Shown piece by piece: positions 46,900 to 58,838 of a DNA stretch of 64,000 bases. The position numbers and the translations under genes were made by a program. The notes under the pieces are model-generated. The model was given only the letters and a program-made list of their open reading frames with translations, was not told the DNA's origin and ran no database searches. The stretch comes from Chloranthus sessilifolius. Its lineage: Eukaryota; Streptophyta; Magnoliopsida; Chloranthales; Chloranthaceae. Within the stretch, counting starts at the first letter, position 1. Each line of letters starts with the position of its first letter. The stretch is taken from positions 64,637,597 to 64,701,596 of the forward strand of contig CM037590.1 in NCBI GenBank assembly GCA_021018995.1, in the 5' to 3' direction.

Positions 46900-48700
46900 G
46901 GTCTCTATATGACCAATTTGTCTATGAGACCACTGAGAAAGCAAATGTATCAAGGCAGAAGGAAGTGTCCTTCGCCAAATCCCAAAAAATGGAAATTGAA
47001 CGAATGGCCAAAGCATTCAATGATTTGACAAGTCTCAATGACGACGTGGATGAATTGCTTGAAGGAGTTAAACCCCTGTTTGATCTTAAAGAGTCTATAG
47101 AGGAGAGGAAGAGAGATCCTTCAGAAATTGAGCCACGATCAGAAGATTGGGAATCCACCGACGACAAAGACTTTCACATAGCAGCTTTGTAAGATAATGA
47201 AAAGCACATGCGCTCAACATGGGGAGAGGATGACACCCTGTAAGAGAATCTTAACCTGTATAGCATCCGCCTCGATCTTGGCCTTGGAGGGTGGAAATGC
47301 CCGTGGAATTCCCCTTATATCGTTCACACTTACCAGTCCTGCTGTAGGGTATGTACTAGTATATTAGAACGTTTTGCCAATTGGACCCAATGTTCTACGA
47401 TGGAGGAATCGAACCACTCCGACCCCACGATGGCAAAGATCAGCAATGACCTACCAGCTCAGCTACCCGCACAAGAAGCAAAAAATCTTGACAGTTATCC
47501 AGTTGATCCAGAAGGAAACACTCAACACGCTCTTATGGAGTTTGAAGAGGAACTCGAACTAGACACTTCTACATCCCCAGATTCGTCGTGACTCTAAATA
47601 TTTTGGAAATCTCTCGAAGAAGAATGACAACCTCCCCCGAGTGATGACGAAGACTACTGGATAGATCTCCCTAAGCTCGAGTTAGCGGAGCGAGCCAATT
47701 TAGGACTTCAAGCATTATTAGATCAAGAAAGTGAGTTTGATACCGTCTTTGACTCTAACTTAGACAGATGGGAATGCCCTTGGGAATTCCCCTGCATTCT
47801 TCACCATTATCAACCTCGCTGCCGAACATGTGTGCTCATCCTAACATATCATGAAGATCAAGGGAAAGAACTCGCTACCCCTGAGGAGCCTTTGGAAGAT
47901 CCCCATCGGTGGGAAGAATAACCATATTACGACCCAGAAGTGAATAGTTTGATCGACTACAATTTTCAAAATTTCTTTGATGAAGAGGCCAATAACGTGA
48001 TAGAGGAAATCCGAACGTCGGTGCCACTATCGCATGCGTCACTCATTCAAAAGGTCTCATTAGCTGAGGACTCCAAAAAAATGTCAAATTCACAACAAGT
48101 CCGCATTTCCTGAAGAATCGCCCGAACGGCTCCAGCAGCCATCTCACTCCCTCAACTAGAGGAAGAAATTCTCCCGGCGCCCCTTGAGGCGACCAACCTT
48201 GTACCATATTTATTGTCAAAAGTAAAAAAAAAATAGAAAAAATAAAAAACCTTAAAAATTCAAAAATACAAAATCCAAAAAAATCATAAAATCTCATAAA
48301 AGAAAGGAAATTCTTCATCCCGAATCAAATTTTTGGCCAACAAGGAGACTTTTCTCCTAAGGTTTCTATTCCATTCCCTGCGCAAGGACGTGAAGCGTCC
48401 CAACTAAATACCAAGCCAGTGATCATACGGGATGAGGTACTTCGTGACTTTGAGAGAAGAATCAATAGTCTTAAACCTTTACCTTACAGAAGTTCTTTTA
48501 GTTATAAATTATACCCATGAAGAGTTACCTTTCGCAAACTCGGATCCCCAGTATAGCAATTTTATAGTATACGACCTTACTGAGGACGAAGAAAGAGCCC
48601 TAGTTACCAAGGAGGCACTGGACTTCCAACGGGTTACCAAGCATTTCGATGAGTAAACCCAAGTTGCGGCAGAACCCATGAAAGAACTTAACTTTGGCAC
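46900..48700 (+). pseudogene. G2 linker with two Cys/His modules
   Basis: Acidic linker between G-patch and RT. Two copies of a 21-residue module, W-x-C-P-W-x2-P-x3-H-x-Y-Q-x2-C-x2-C, are at 47292-47354 and 47769-47831. The spacing C-x8-H-x5-C-x2-C would suit one zinc ion. I know no named family with this pattern. An A-rich tract near 48220-48300 separates it from the RT lead-in. Confidence 0.55.
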
Positions 48701-49360
48701 TGAAGAGAAACCCAGGAAGCTACTGATTAGTGCAACGCTTAACTCTAAGGAATGCCAACAAATTACACAATTCCTACAAGAACACCTCGATTCCTTCTCA
48801 TGATCCTACGAGGACATGCCCAGTTTAAACCCAAGTCTAATAGAATATCGTCTCATCTTAGAACCCGACGCAAAGCCTGTTAAGCAAAAACTCCATAGAA
48901 TGCACCCACATACTGCCCTCCAAGTTAAAGAGGAAGTCGACAAGTTACACAAAGCTCGAGTGGTTCTTTACCCTAAGTGGATCGCTAATGTAGTACCTAC
49001 CACTAAGAAAGGTGGTAGAGTATGGGTTTGCATCGACTTTCGAAACCTCAACCAGGCATGCCCAAAAGATGACTTCCCACTTCCACACATTGACACTTTA
49101 GTCGACAACACCACTGGACATGAGATGCTATCCTTTATGGATGGTTTCTCTTAATATAATCTTATCAATTAGCAGAGTCCGACTAAGAGAAGACTTCCTT
49201 CACCATACCATGGGAAACATACTGTTACATCGTCATGCCTTTTGGGCTCAAGAACGCATGAGCCACGTATCAATGCGTCATGATGACTATCTTTCACGAC
49301 ATAATGCATAAGTGTGTAGAAGTCTACGTCGATGGCATATTAGTGAAGTCCCAAAGAAAT
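48701..49360 (+). pseudogene. G2 reverse transcriptase
   Basis: DMPSLNPSLIEYRL, then KWIANVVPTTKK, VCIDFRNLNQACPKDDFPLPHIDTLVDNTTGHEMLSFMDGFS and the region of the catalytic YVD box near 49320. This is Tat-type RT matching G1 4141-4830. Broken. Confidence 0.85.
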
Positions 49361-50257
49361 GAACCCAAAGAAATGTGTCTTCGGGGTCACTTCCAAAAAA
49401 TTACTCGGCTTCACAGTTAGCAAGCGAGGGATCGAAGTTGACCCTGCAAAAGTCAGAGCCATCCTCGAGATGTCGCCTCTCAGTAATATCAAAGAGTTAC
49501 AAGGCCTGATAGGAAGATTGCAATTCATTAGAAGATTTATCTCCCAGCATTCGGACAGATGCGATCCTTTCTACAGACTACTTAAAGGAGGAGCTGAGTA
49601 CAAATGGGATGACCAGTGTCGCCAAGCCATTGACAACATCAAGAAGTACCTCCTTAACCCGCCAATACTATCGCCACCTGTCCCCAGAAGACCCCTAATT
49701 CTATACCTCTCAGTGAACGATAAAGTAATGAGAGTAATCCTTAGACAATATGAAGAAGATGACAAAAGAGAGAAGACTATCTACTACCTAAGTAGGATGA
49801 CGGTCTAATACGAACGAAAATACACTTTGATAGAGAAGACTTGCCTCATATTGGTGTGGGCCTCCACCAAATTATGACACTACTTCGGAGCACATAAAAT
49901 ACTGGTACTAGCCTGAATGGACCCTTGAAGTATGTATTCAAGAAGCTCGCAACATCAAGAAAGATCGCTCGCTGGCATATGCTCCTGCAAGAATTCGATA
50001 TCACTTACGTCACACAAAAGTCGATCAAAGGACAAGCAATTGCCGATTACCTCACAGATCTCCCACTCCCGAATGATGAACCCATACACATGGATTTTCT
50101 CGATGAAGACCTATTCACGATCCATAACGAAGAGCCCGATAAGACCTCATGGACCCTTTATTTCGACGACGCTCTAAATTATAAAGGAAAAGGCATCGGG
50201 ATAGTCCTCCTAAGCCCAGAAGGAGTTGTCATACCTAAAGATTTTCAATTAGGTTTC
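49361..50257 (+). pseudogene. G2 RT connection and RNase H, cut by A2
   Basis: RGIEVDPAKVRAILEM and RRFISQHSDRCDPFYRLL mark the RT thumb/connection. PLILYLSVNDK starts the gypsy RNase H near 49690. WTLYFDDALNYKGKGIGIVLLSPEG near 50150 begins the second, archaeal-type RNase H. The element is interrupted by A2 immediately after. Confidence 0.82.
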
Positions 50258-51557
50258 TGATCGGTGCTGAAATATGACCAAAAGTCACACTTTAAATCCT
50301 ATATTTAACTGTTCAATGAAAGCATCTGATGGTTGTTGTGAGGTTTTGATGTTTACAGGTGTTTCCGACAGTTAGATTGCTCAAGTGCATAAAAGAAGGA
50401 AATTACAGGCTAAAAAAGGAGATATGGACAAAAAGGTCCAAAGAAGCATTGAGAGCCATGAAGAGAATCAACTTCCATCAAGAAAAGAAAGACTTTGCAT
50501 TGAAGAGTCAATCGATTGAGGCATTATGGTCAATCGATTGACAGATGGAGAAAAACTCAACCCTGGAAAGTCAATCGATTGAGACATAATATTCAATCGG
50601 TTGAGATATGAAGGCAGAAGTGTTCTAAGGGAATTCGAACTCTAAGTCAATCGATTGAGATTTCTGCCTCAATCGATTGAGGCAATTAGGGTTAGTTTCA
50701 ATCGGATATTATAAATAAGAGGCTTACGGCTTTGAAAAGGGGAGTTGTTTTGTTTTAGAGAGAGAGCCTTTTGAATAGAGAGTTTTTATTTTCTTAGAGA
50801 GTTATTATTTTTGAGAGAAAGTTGTGTAATAACTAGAGACTTTTGTAAGAAGAGTTTTCTGAGAGTATTTAAAATTGTGTTCTTCTTTTTACACCTTCTT
50901 TGCTCTTTACATTGGGAATGATTTTGAATACAATTGAAGATCTTACACCAAGGATGAGAGGCTAAAGGTCAGAGGTCAAGGAGGATGCGATCCCCAGATA
51001 AGTACCTATATTTTATGTTTAATGCCATAGTTTGATAATTTCATCATCAAATCGTTTTTCTCAAAGTGTAGTGATCCTGTTTTTAGTGTTTTGATCTAAA
51101 ATACCATGAGATACGCTATGCTTTTCACATGATTCATACCACATGATTAAGAGTCATTGTTTTTAGATAGAGTATGCCGGGTTAATGATCACGCTTAATT
51201 ACTAGTCATGGTTCTCTTAGAATGATGGTGTGTTGATGTTCATAAAATTGTGGGTTTAAAAATAGAAAAGGGTATAAATCTGGGGTAGCAAATTCCTTGA
51301 TCTTGTTTTAAAAAATTTGTTCTTAGATTTCTCATTACATAATTTTTAGATTAATTTGTTTTCTGTCTTGCAATTAGAAAAGTGTTAACTCTTGGTAAAA
51401 ATTAAAATCTGCCCCTTGGTACTTCCTCGGGGATATTTTCTAAATCTCTAGGAAGAATTGAATAAAATTTCAGATTTCCCTGTGGGTTCGACACCCTTGT
51501 TCTTGCCTTACTAGAACAGATCTTGTACACTTGCAAGGGTTTATTTAAAATTGATCA
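50258..51557 (+). repeat. A2 5' LTR
   Basis: Starts TGATCGGTGC and ends TTGATCA, with inverted ends TGATC/GATCA. U3 carries five CAATCGATTG palindromes (50509, 50531, 50572, 50648, 50670) and one variant. A TATA box TTATAAATA follows at about 50709-50717. It is not alignable by eye with the A1 LTR. Confidence 0.92.
50508..50720 (+). promoter_or_regulatory. A2 LTR palindrome cluster and TATA box
   Basis: Five exact CAATCGATTG sites, two of the pairs 22 bp apart, lie within the 200 bp before TTATAAATA. The 3' LTR keeps all five sites (63241, 63263, 63301, 63374, 63392). The position suggests an enhancer-like array for the genomic promoter. Confidence 0.6.
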
Positions 51558-51563
51558 AGTTTT

Positions 51564-51580
51564 TGGCGCCGTTGCCGGGG
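51564..51580 (+). promoter_or_regulatory. A2 primer binding site (tRNA-Asp)
   Basis: TGGCGCCGTTGCCGGGG, 6 bp after the LTR end, is the Athila-type site complementary to the 3' end of plant tRNA-Asp. Confidence 0.9.
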
Positions 51581-51803
51581 AAATCGGCGAAATTTTGGTT
51601 AATTCCGATTAGAGATTTTTTTTTTTTTTATATATAGCAGTCAACCGATTGAGAATAACCCCTCAATCGATTGACTCTATTTTGTGTGTGTGTGTTTGCT
51701 TGTCAGTCAATCGATTGAGCCTTGTTCTCAATCGATTGATTGTGTGTGTTTTTAGCAATAATTGTGTCTCAATATATTGACACAACTCTGTCAATAGATT
51801 GAA

Positions 51804-51806
<3 letters not shown>

Positions 51807-51849
<43 letters not shown>
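51807..51849. repeat. (TA)n microsatellite in A2 leader
   Basis: An uninterrupted TA run of about 43 bp. Confidence 0.9.
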
Positions 51850-51851
<2 letters not shown>

Positions 51852-52020
51852 CCCTAATTTTCTTTCTTAGATTAGATTTTGTGATTTTTTTTTTAGGAAG
51901 TTTTTATTTTAGGAAGTTTATATTCTTAGTTTAGAAATTTTCTTTTAGGAAAGATTTTTTTTTTAGGTTTTTAATTTCTAATTTCTAATTTTCGAATTTA
52001 GATTTTATTTTATTTTATTT

Positions 52021-52034
52021 AAAAAAAAAAAAAA

Positions 52035-52074
<40 letters not shown>

Positions 52075-52100
52075 TAAAATAAAATAAAAATAAAAAATTT
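52021..52100. repeat. Poly-A, (AAT)n and (AAAAT)n tract in A2 leader
   Basis: 16 A followed by about 12 AAT units and several AAAAT units. Confidence 0.9.
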
Positions 52101-52622
52101 TAGTGGTCTTCTTTCCTTTTCCTTTTTACGTTGCTCTCTGTTGATAGCAGCATTCAATCGATTGAAGCTACTTTCTCAATCGATTGATCCTGAGCCACTT
52201 TCTGTGGGCTCTCTACTTTTCTCTCAATCGCTTGACATTCCTATGTCAATCAATTGTGTAAGTCTTGAGTGTTTTAATCTTTGAACCTCAATCGATTGGG
52301 ATAAGTCTCTCAATCGATTGGATAAAATCTTTTCGATATTCGTGCTTTCGACTCTTGGAACCTCAATCGATTGAGTATCCCTCAATCGATTGACCGACAA
52401 TCATTTGTGAGAAATTTTTTTGCTTCAATCTATTGAGACCACGGTCTCAATCGATTGAGTCCGCTTGAGGACTTATTTTGGGTTCTTCAAACCTTTGATT
52501 GTTGGTGGTGTATGAGCTTTACCTCTCATCACCCACATTTGCTACCGTTTAATCCGGAGATCGAACGATCTTTGCGAGACAATCTTAGAATCCAAAGGAA
52601 TCAGTATCATACTACTAATACC

Positions 52623-54470
52623 ATGGCTAATCAAGAGCAAGAAATGAATGAAAACAACAATTAGAATGGCAACAATGTGAATAATGGAAATAATGGGAAC
52701 AATAATTACTATGGGGGACCTAGAACACTTGAATACTATAATGATCCTGGTTTTTACGAGGATCAGGAGTGTATCATGCATGCTCCCATTCCCGGGAATC
52801 ATTATGAATTCAAATCAGCAATGATTCAAATGCTACCAATATTCCATGGTTTGGCAAATGAAAATCCGCACGTTCATCTGAACGAGTTCACTGGGGTATG
52901 CAAAATGTTCAGAGTCCACAATGTTACTGATGAGATAGCGAAGCTCCGACTCTTTCCGTTCTCTTTAAGAGACAAGGCAAAAACGTGGTTCTATTCTTTA
53001 GAACTGCAATCTATTCAGAGTTGGGCCGAGCTACATCGCTGGTTCCTCAAAAGTATTTTCCCATGACTAAAGCCATAGAGATGCGTCAAAAGATCCTTTT
53101 CTTTTCCCAACAACCTCTGAGAGACATTCCATGAATCTTTGGGAGCGTTTTAAGGAGTTAATCGGTTGCCCTAACCATCAAGTTCCAAGGTGGCAACAAG
53201 TCCAAAGTTTCTACAATGGATCGATTCTCAAGAAAGACGCATGGTTGATGCATCTTGCGGTGGATCTTGTGCCACAGAAAGAGGCCATGAGTTGTGGGCA
53301 TTGTTTGAGAAATTGTATCAAACCTCGATACAGAAAAGCGACCTTTAACCACTTTGGACTTAGCACCTAAATCTCATGTGTTGATCAAAGACGGATTGTA
53401 TGGGGTCAACAATAATAACTCTGATCTATCAACCAAGGTTGATATGCTGTCCAATCAGATGACAATGTTGTTAGCTGGAACCAACCAAGCTAAAGTTCCT
53501 GTCACCCCCATCAGTATGCTCAATTTAGAACACCTGTGTCATATGGCTAATGAGTGCCCAACTACCTTGACATTCCTTCCTGATGAATCTACTCTTCCAG
53601 AGCAGATAAATATCACTCAATCTTATCAGCGGCAAGGTAGAAACGTGTACTCAAATACCTACAACCCAGAGTGGAAAAATCACCCCAACTTAGGATGGGG
53701 TGGATCAAACCAAACCGTCAGTCAACCAAAGAATACCGAGCCAATCCTATGAATGGACAACAAGTTTTTCCACAAAATTTTCAGCAAAATTTCCGTCCAC
53801 AACAGAATTTTCAACAGAATTCTAATTTTCACCAGAATTCTAACTTTCAGCAGAATGCTCCATATTCTCATCCAAATTCTGATTTCCGGAAAAATCAGAA
53901 TTTCAATCAGAATCCTAATCAATCTCATACAAGAACTTCAAAGGATTCTGATCTGGAAGAAAAGGTAATGCGCAGTATGCAATCTTTTCAACAGATGATA
54001 ATCGACAAAGTCAGTCAATTGGCAAATCAACTGAGTCGACGAGAGGAGGGTAAGCTTCCCAGCCAACCCATCAACAATCCTCGCGGCCAAGCATCATCTA
54101 ATGAAGGACCATTAAATAGTCAACAGTTGAAAGTTGTTACTGTGTTGCGAAGTGGACGGGAATTTCATAATCAAGTGGAATTGCCTGTGGAAGCAGAGGA
54201 AAAAAGTGAAGCAGACAAAGAGCAGGAAGCAGATAAAAAGAAAGAGTCAGAGAGAAGAGCGGAGAAAGAGAGAAGAAAAGAGAAGGAGGAAGAGAAAAGA
54301 AGAGAGAAGGGAAAAGAAAAGGTGATAGAGGATGAGTCTCCCTCAACTGTCCAACAAGGACAAGATTCAGAAGGGGAACCCGCACCTTTTGTCCCAAAGG
54401 CACCATTTCCTCAATGCCTAACTCCTCCATCAAGAATGGGAAAGGGACCAACAAAAATGGAAGATATTTT
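52623..54470 (+). pseudogene. A2 gag
   Basis: Likely start MANQEQEMNENN at 52623. The gag core is at about 52830-53340 (FHGLANENPHVHLNEFTGVCKMF, LRLFPFSLRDKAKTWFYSL, LWERFKELIGCPNHQV). A degenerate zinc-knuckle region (HMANECPTT) lies near 53540. A Gln/Asn/Phe-rich repeat (QNFQQN type) is at about 53760-53940, then LSRREEGKLPSQP and a long Glu/Lys/Arg-rich helix near 54185-54330. Broken. Confidence 0.85.
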
Positions 54471-55200
54471 CGAAACATTTAAGCAAGTAAAGATAAACCT
54501 TCCATTGCTTGAAACGATCAAGCAAGTGCCTGAGTATGCAAAGTTTTTCAAAGATTTATGCACTCGGAAGAGAAAGGCACGTAATCATGTTTCGAGGAAA
54601 GTGTTCTTGACTAATCAAGTCAGTTCTATATTGCAATTGGAAACCCCACAAAAACTAAAAGACCCTGGAGTTCCTACTGTTCCATGTGTCATTGGTGGGC
54701 AACCAGTTGGGAAAGCGTTATTGGATTTGGGAGCCAGTGTTAATTTAATCCCATATTCATTGTACGAGAAACTCGGACTGGGTGAATTGAGACCCACAAC
54801 GGTCACACTGCAACTGGCAGATAGATCAGAAAGACGTCCGAGGGGCGTTATTGAGGATGTCTTGGTTGGAATAGATAAGTTTGTCTTTCCAGTGGATTTT
54901 GTTGTTTTGGACATGGACACACCTGTTAAGTCACTTAATCAAGCCCCCATCATCCTTGGACGTCCGTTTCTCGCTACGGCCAACGCGTGCATTAATTGTC
55001 GAGTCATGGACATTTCTTTTGGAAACATGAAGGTTCGATTGAATATCTTCCATGCGATGAACCATTTCCCAAACGAGGATGAAGTCGAATGTTTTTACAT
55101 CGATCAGATAGATGAAGTGGTGGATGAGGCATTACCTTCAATGCTTACCAAAGAGGAATTTGAAAATGCTTTGTTGGCCATCTATGAAGAGAAAGGATCG
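54471..55200 (+). pseudogene. A2 aspartic protease region
   Basis: KQVKINLPLLETIKQVPEYAKFFKDLCT leads into the protease: VPCVIGGQPVGKALLDLGASVNLIP near 54680-54755, LADRSERRPRGVIEDVLVGIDKF, then IILGRPFLATANACINC near 54950-55000. The same frame continues into RT, so protease and RT are one polyprotein, as usual for Athila. Confidence 0.85.
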
Positions 55201-56400
55201 GAAGAGAAGCAGTCCGACGAGAGAGAGTCTAGCTCATCATACCAGGATGATCACTTAGTCATGAGTGTGCCTGAGATAGAATCATTACCTGTTGAGGTGG
55301 AGGACGTGTTGCCTCCATCACTTGAGCAACCACCACTTGTGGAATTGAAACAATTGCCAGAGTCCCTCAAGTATGCTTTTCTGGGACCTCATGAAACACT
55401 TCCAGTAATAATCTCATCCACGTTGTCGGCAGAACAAGAAAAAGAATTGTTGAAGGTGCTGAAAGAGCACAAGGAAGCTATCGGTTGGACTCTCACTGAT
55501 CTCAAAGGGATTGACCCATCGGTATGTATGCATAAAATACATTTGGAAGATGAGAGTAAACCTTCAAGGGAACCACAATTTAATCCAAACATGCAAGAAG
55601 TCGTTCTAAAAGAAGTCATTAAACTCCTTGATGCTGGAATCATCTATCCGATTTCTGATAGTGAATGGGTTAGTCCAGTCCAAATTGTTCCGAAAAAGTC
55701 CGGAATCACTATGAAGGAAACTGCTGAAGGAGAATTGGTCCCCACTCGAGAAACTACTGGATGGCGTGTCTGCATTGATTTTCGAAAATTAAACGCCGCC
55801 ACCAGAAAGGATCATTTTCCCCTTCCGTTCATTGATCAAATCCTTGAGAAGTTAGCTGGGCAAGAGTTTTACTGTTTTCTTGATGGGTATTCGGGATACA
55901 ATCGCCCGCTGTCTACCCGGTGATCAAGAAAAACAACGTTCACATGCCCTTATGGTACGTTTGCATACCGCAGGATGCCATTCGGCCTATGTAATGCCCC
56001 GGCCACATTTCAACGGTGTATGTTGGCCATATTTTCAGATATGATCGACAAATTCATTGAAGTATTCATGGACGACTTCTCGATTTTTAGGAGAACCTTT
56101 GATTCTTGTTTGAATCATCTTTCACAAGTGCTGCAACGTTGTGTTGACTCCAAACTTGTTCTTTGCTGGGAGAAGAGCCATTTTATGGTTAAACAAGGGA
56201 TTGTTCTGGGGCACATTGTTTCACAGAAAGGAATCGAGGTGGATAGAGCAAAAGTTGATCTAATTGCTAACTTGCCACCACCCAACAGTGTTCGACAAAT
56301 TCGGTCATTTTTGGGTCATGCAGGATTTTATCGAAGGTTTATTAAGGATTTCAGCAAGGTGGCTAAACCATTGTGCACCTTGCTTGGCAAAGATGTTCCT
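55201..56400 (+). pseudogene. A2 reverse transcriptase
   Basis: LPESLKYAFLG lead-in, [93 protein letters not shown] and the catalytic FMDDFSIF near 56066-56090. The thumb [24 protein letters not shown] ends near 56380. Broken. Confidence 0.9.
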
Positions 56401-56980
56401 TTTGAATTCTTGACATCGCATGCAAGCATTTTTGAAATTAGAGCTCTTATCCAATGCACCAATAATCCAAATACGGATTATTCTCTCCCATTCGAACTCA
56501 TGTGTGATGCATCCGACACGCAATTGGAGCTGTCCTAGGACAGAGGGTGAATAAATTACCTCACGTAATTTATTATGCTAGCAAGTCATTAATTGATGCC
56601 CAACTCCATTACACCACCACCGAGAAAGAATTATTAGCTGTGGTGTATGCTCTGGACAAGTTTCGTTCCTATTTACTTGGATCAAAAATAGTGGTCTTTT
56701 CAGATCATTCCGCCTTGAAATATCTTCTAGCAAAGAAGGATACTAAACCGAGATTAATCCGTTGGATCCTTCTGCTCCAAGAATTCAATTTCGAGATTAA
56801 GGATAAGAAGGGTGTTGAGAACGTGGTGGCTGATCATTTGTCGAGAATTCTACCTGAAGAATCTGCAATACCTGAGATCATCCGTGACACGTTTCCGGAT
56901 GAACATTTGCTAGCAATTGATATAGCTTATGCAAAGGTTCCATGGTTTGCGAACATTGTGAATTATCTGGTTATCGCGTA
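56401..56980 (+). pseudogene. A2 RNase H
   Basis: [46 protein letters not shown] and [11 protein letters not shown] are the standard gypsy RNase H blocks. No second RNase H follows, consistent with Athila. Confidence 0.88.
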
Positions 56981-58060
56981 ATCCCCAATCGAGTGGGGTA
57001 AGAATGATAAGAATCTCTTTTTCTCCCAAATAAAATACTATTTTTGGGATGAACCATGTCTGTTCAAATTCTGTTCAGATCAGATCATCAGGAGATGTGT
57101 ACCCGAAGAGGAGCAAATGAGCATCCTACACTTGTGTCATCTTTGCAGCTGGCGGCCATTTGAGGATGAAGACCGCCTAAAATCCTTCAAAGCGGATTCT
57201 ATCGCCCTCTATCTTCGTGACGCTCAATTTTGCAAGGAATGCCGACGATGTCAACAGCAATATTTCAAAATGGAATATGATGCCCCTTAATCCAATTTCA
57301 TTGAAATTTTTGATGTTTGGGGATTGACTTTATGGGTCCCTTTCCCCATCCTTTGGGTTTTCATATATTCTAGCGGTATGATTATGTCTCGAAATGGATA
57401 GAAGTCAGGCAACCCATCGAATGATCATAAGGTTGTAGTCAAATTCCTTAGAGAAAATGTGTTTACCCGATTCGAGATTCCAAGAGCAATCATCAGCGAT
57501 GGCGGTTCGCATTTTTGTAATAGCCATTTTGCCACCTTAATGAAGAAGTAAGGCGTCACTCACAAAGTTGCTACGCTGCATTCATCCACAGACTAGCGGT
57601 CAGTGGAAGTGTCTAATCGAAATTGCAATTCTAGAAAAACGGTCCGACCGGATAGAAAAGATTGGTCAAACCGCTCTCAGGCTCAGGGCATATCGACCGC
57701 ATTCAAGACTCCGATTGGAATGTCTCCGCTTGAATTGTTTACGGAAAGCTTGCCATCTTCCCCGTCAATTGGAGCATAAAGCTTTCTGGGCGATAAAAAG
57801 ATTTAATTCTGACATGCAAGCAGCTGGGTCACATCGCCGATTGCAATTGAGTGAATTGGAGGAATTACGCTACGAAGCGTATGAGAATTCGAAAATGTAC
57901 AAGGAAAGGTATAAAAAGCTGCATGATGCATCCATTTCTCGAAAGAATTTCACGTTGGCCAAAAGTTTGTTATTCAATTCCCAAGCTCCACCCGAAAATT
58001 AAAATCTCGATGGAAGGCCCATTTCGTAGTGTCCATTAGTGCGCATGGTGCCATAGAAAT
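56981..58060 (+). pseudogene. A2 integrase, badly decayed
   Basis: Recognisable blocks are the zinc region (CKECRRCQ-like) near 57230-57260, VWGLTLWVPF-like core start near 57315, HPQTSGQ near 57580, KACHLPRQLEHKAFWAIKRFN near 57745-57810 and the C-terminal module near 58000. The region has more gaps than the rest of pol. Confidence 0.75.
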
Positions 58061-58838
58061 TCGGAGCCTTGTTGACAATCGCTTTTGCAAAGTTAATGGG
58101 CAAAGACTCAAACCAATGTTTGAGCCGATCACCCAGTTACAGATTGAGGCGATGCACCTCCGTGATCCCGGGATCGACATCGAAAGGTCGAAATACGACA
58201 TGTAAACTCAGCCTTCGAGGCACCCAGCTTGTTGTTGTAAAAAAAAAAAAAAAAGGAAAGGAGCCCACGGTCAATCGATTGACTGTGACTCCTCAATCGA
58301 TTGAAGGGTCTGTGAAAGTCAATTGACTGAGATTCCTCAATCGATTGAAGAGTCTGTGTCAATCGATTGAGCTTCATCATCAATTTTTTTTAGTCTTTTG
58401 TCTCAATCGATTGAGAATTTGGCCTCAATCGATTGACGTCTTAAGAGTTTGTGCATTTGTGTTGGAAGTTGAACCGCCACCCGACAACTCTTGTCATGGC
58501 AGCTGCCGTCTCGGGTTGGTTTTTCGTGGCCCTTTAATGCCCTTCCGTTTCCAAGGACATCAACCAGCGCTATCAATCCTCAATCGATTGACACCTTAGT
58601 GTCAATCGATTGACATTAAGGTGTGGAGTAATGGCACACGCCAGCCTCCAAGCGAAGTACACGTTCGCTTCCCTCCTCGCGATGTGGGGAGTCCCTGCAT
58701 CCTCAATCGATTGAGCAGTACGCCTCAATCGATTGAGGCTCACACTATATATATGGTCCTCCCCACCCGTGGAGTCTTCATTCGAATTCCAGCCTAATTT
58801 TCAAGCCGAGATCTTATCTCTTCCTTATTTTTGATCCC
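58061..58838 (+). promoter_or_regulatory. A2 spacer with palindromes and internal TATA box
   Basis: After the pol end, ten CAATCGATTG sites lie at 58272, 58294, 58338, 58360, 58404, 58426, 58581, 58602, 58704 and 58726, as five pairs 21-22 bp apart. CTATATATATGG follows at 58745-58756, and the next ATG of a plausible ORF is at 58839. This repeats the LTR layout (palindrome pair, TATA, transcript) and suggests an internal promoter. Confidence 0.6.

Larger units (their letters stand above)
40670..50257 (+). mobile_element. G2: 5' part of a Tat/Ogre-like element related to G1
   Basis: A 5' LTR of 2484 bp, primer-site candidate, gag, protease, G-patch, Cys-rich linker, RT and RNase H follow in order; the element is then interrupted by A2 at 50258. 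The rest (second RNase H remainder, integrase, any antisense gene, 3' LTR) must lie beyond the window. It is broken (about 20 breaks) and older than A2. It is inserted in copia integrase DNA; the five bases before it are GATCT. Confidence 0.87.
51581..52622 (+). promoter_or_regulatory. A2 leader with palindrome cluster and microsatellites
   Basis: About 1 kb without a gene. It holds ten exact CAATCGATTG sites (51664, 51708, 51729, 52155, 52177, 52289, 52311, 52364, 52383, 52448) and several one-base variants. Simple repeats in the leader are a TA run (about 51807-51849) and an A-run with AAT repeats (52021-52075). Confidence 0.75.

Noticed and set aside
54137-54478. Reverse-strand ORF rich in Leu, Phe, Ser and Pro
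   Set aside because: Shadow of the Glu/Lys/Arg-rich gag-pol segment of A2.
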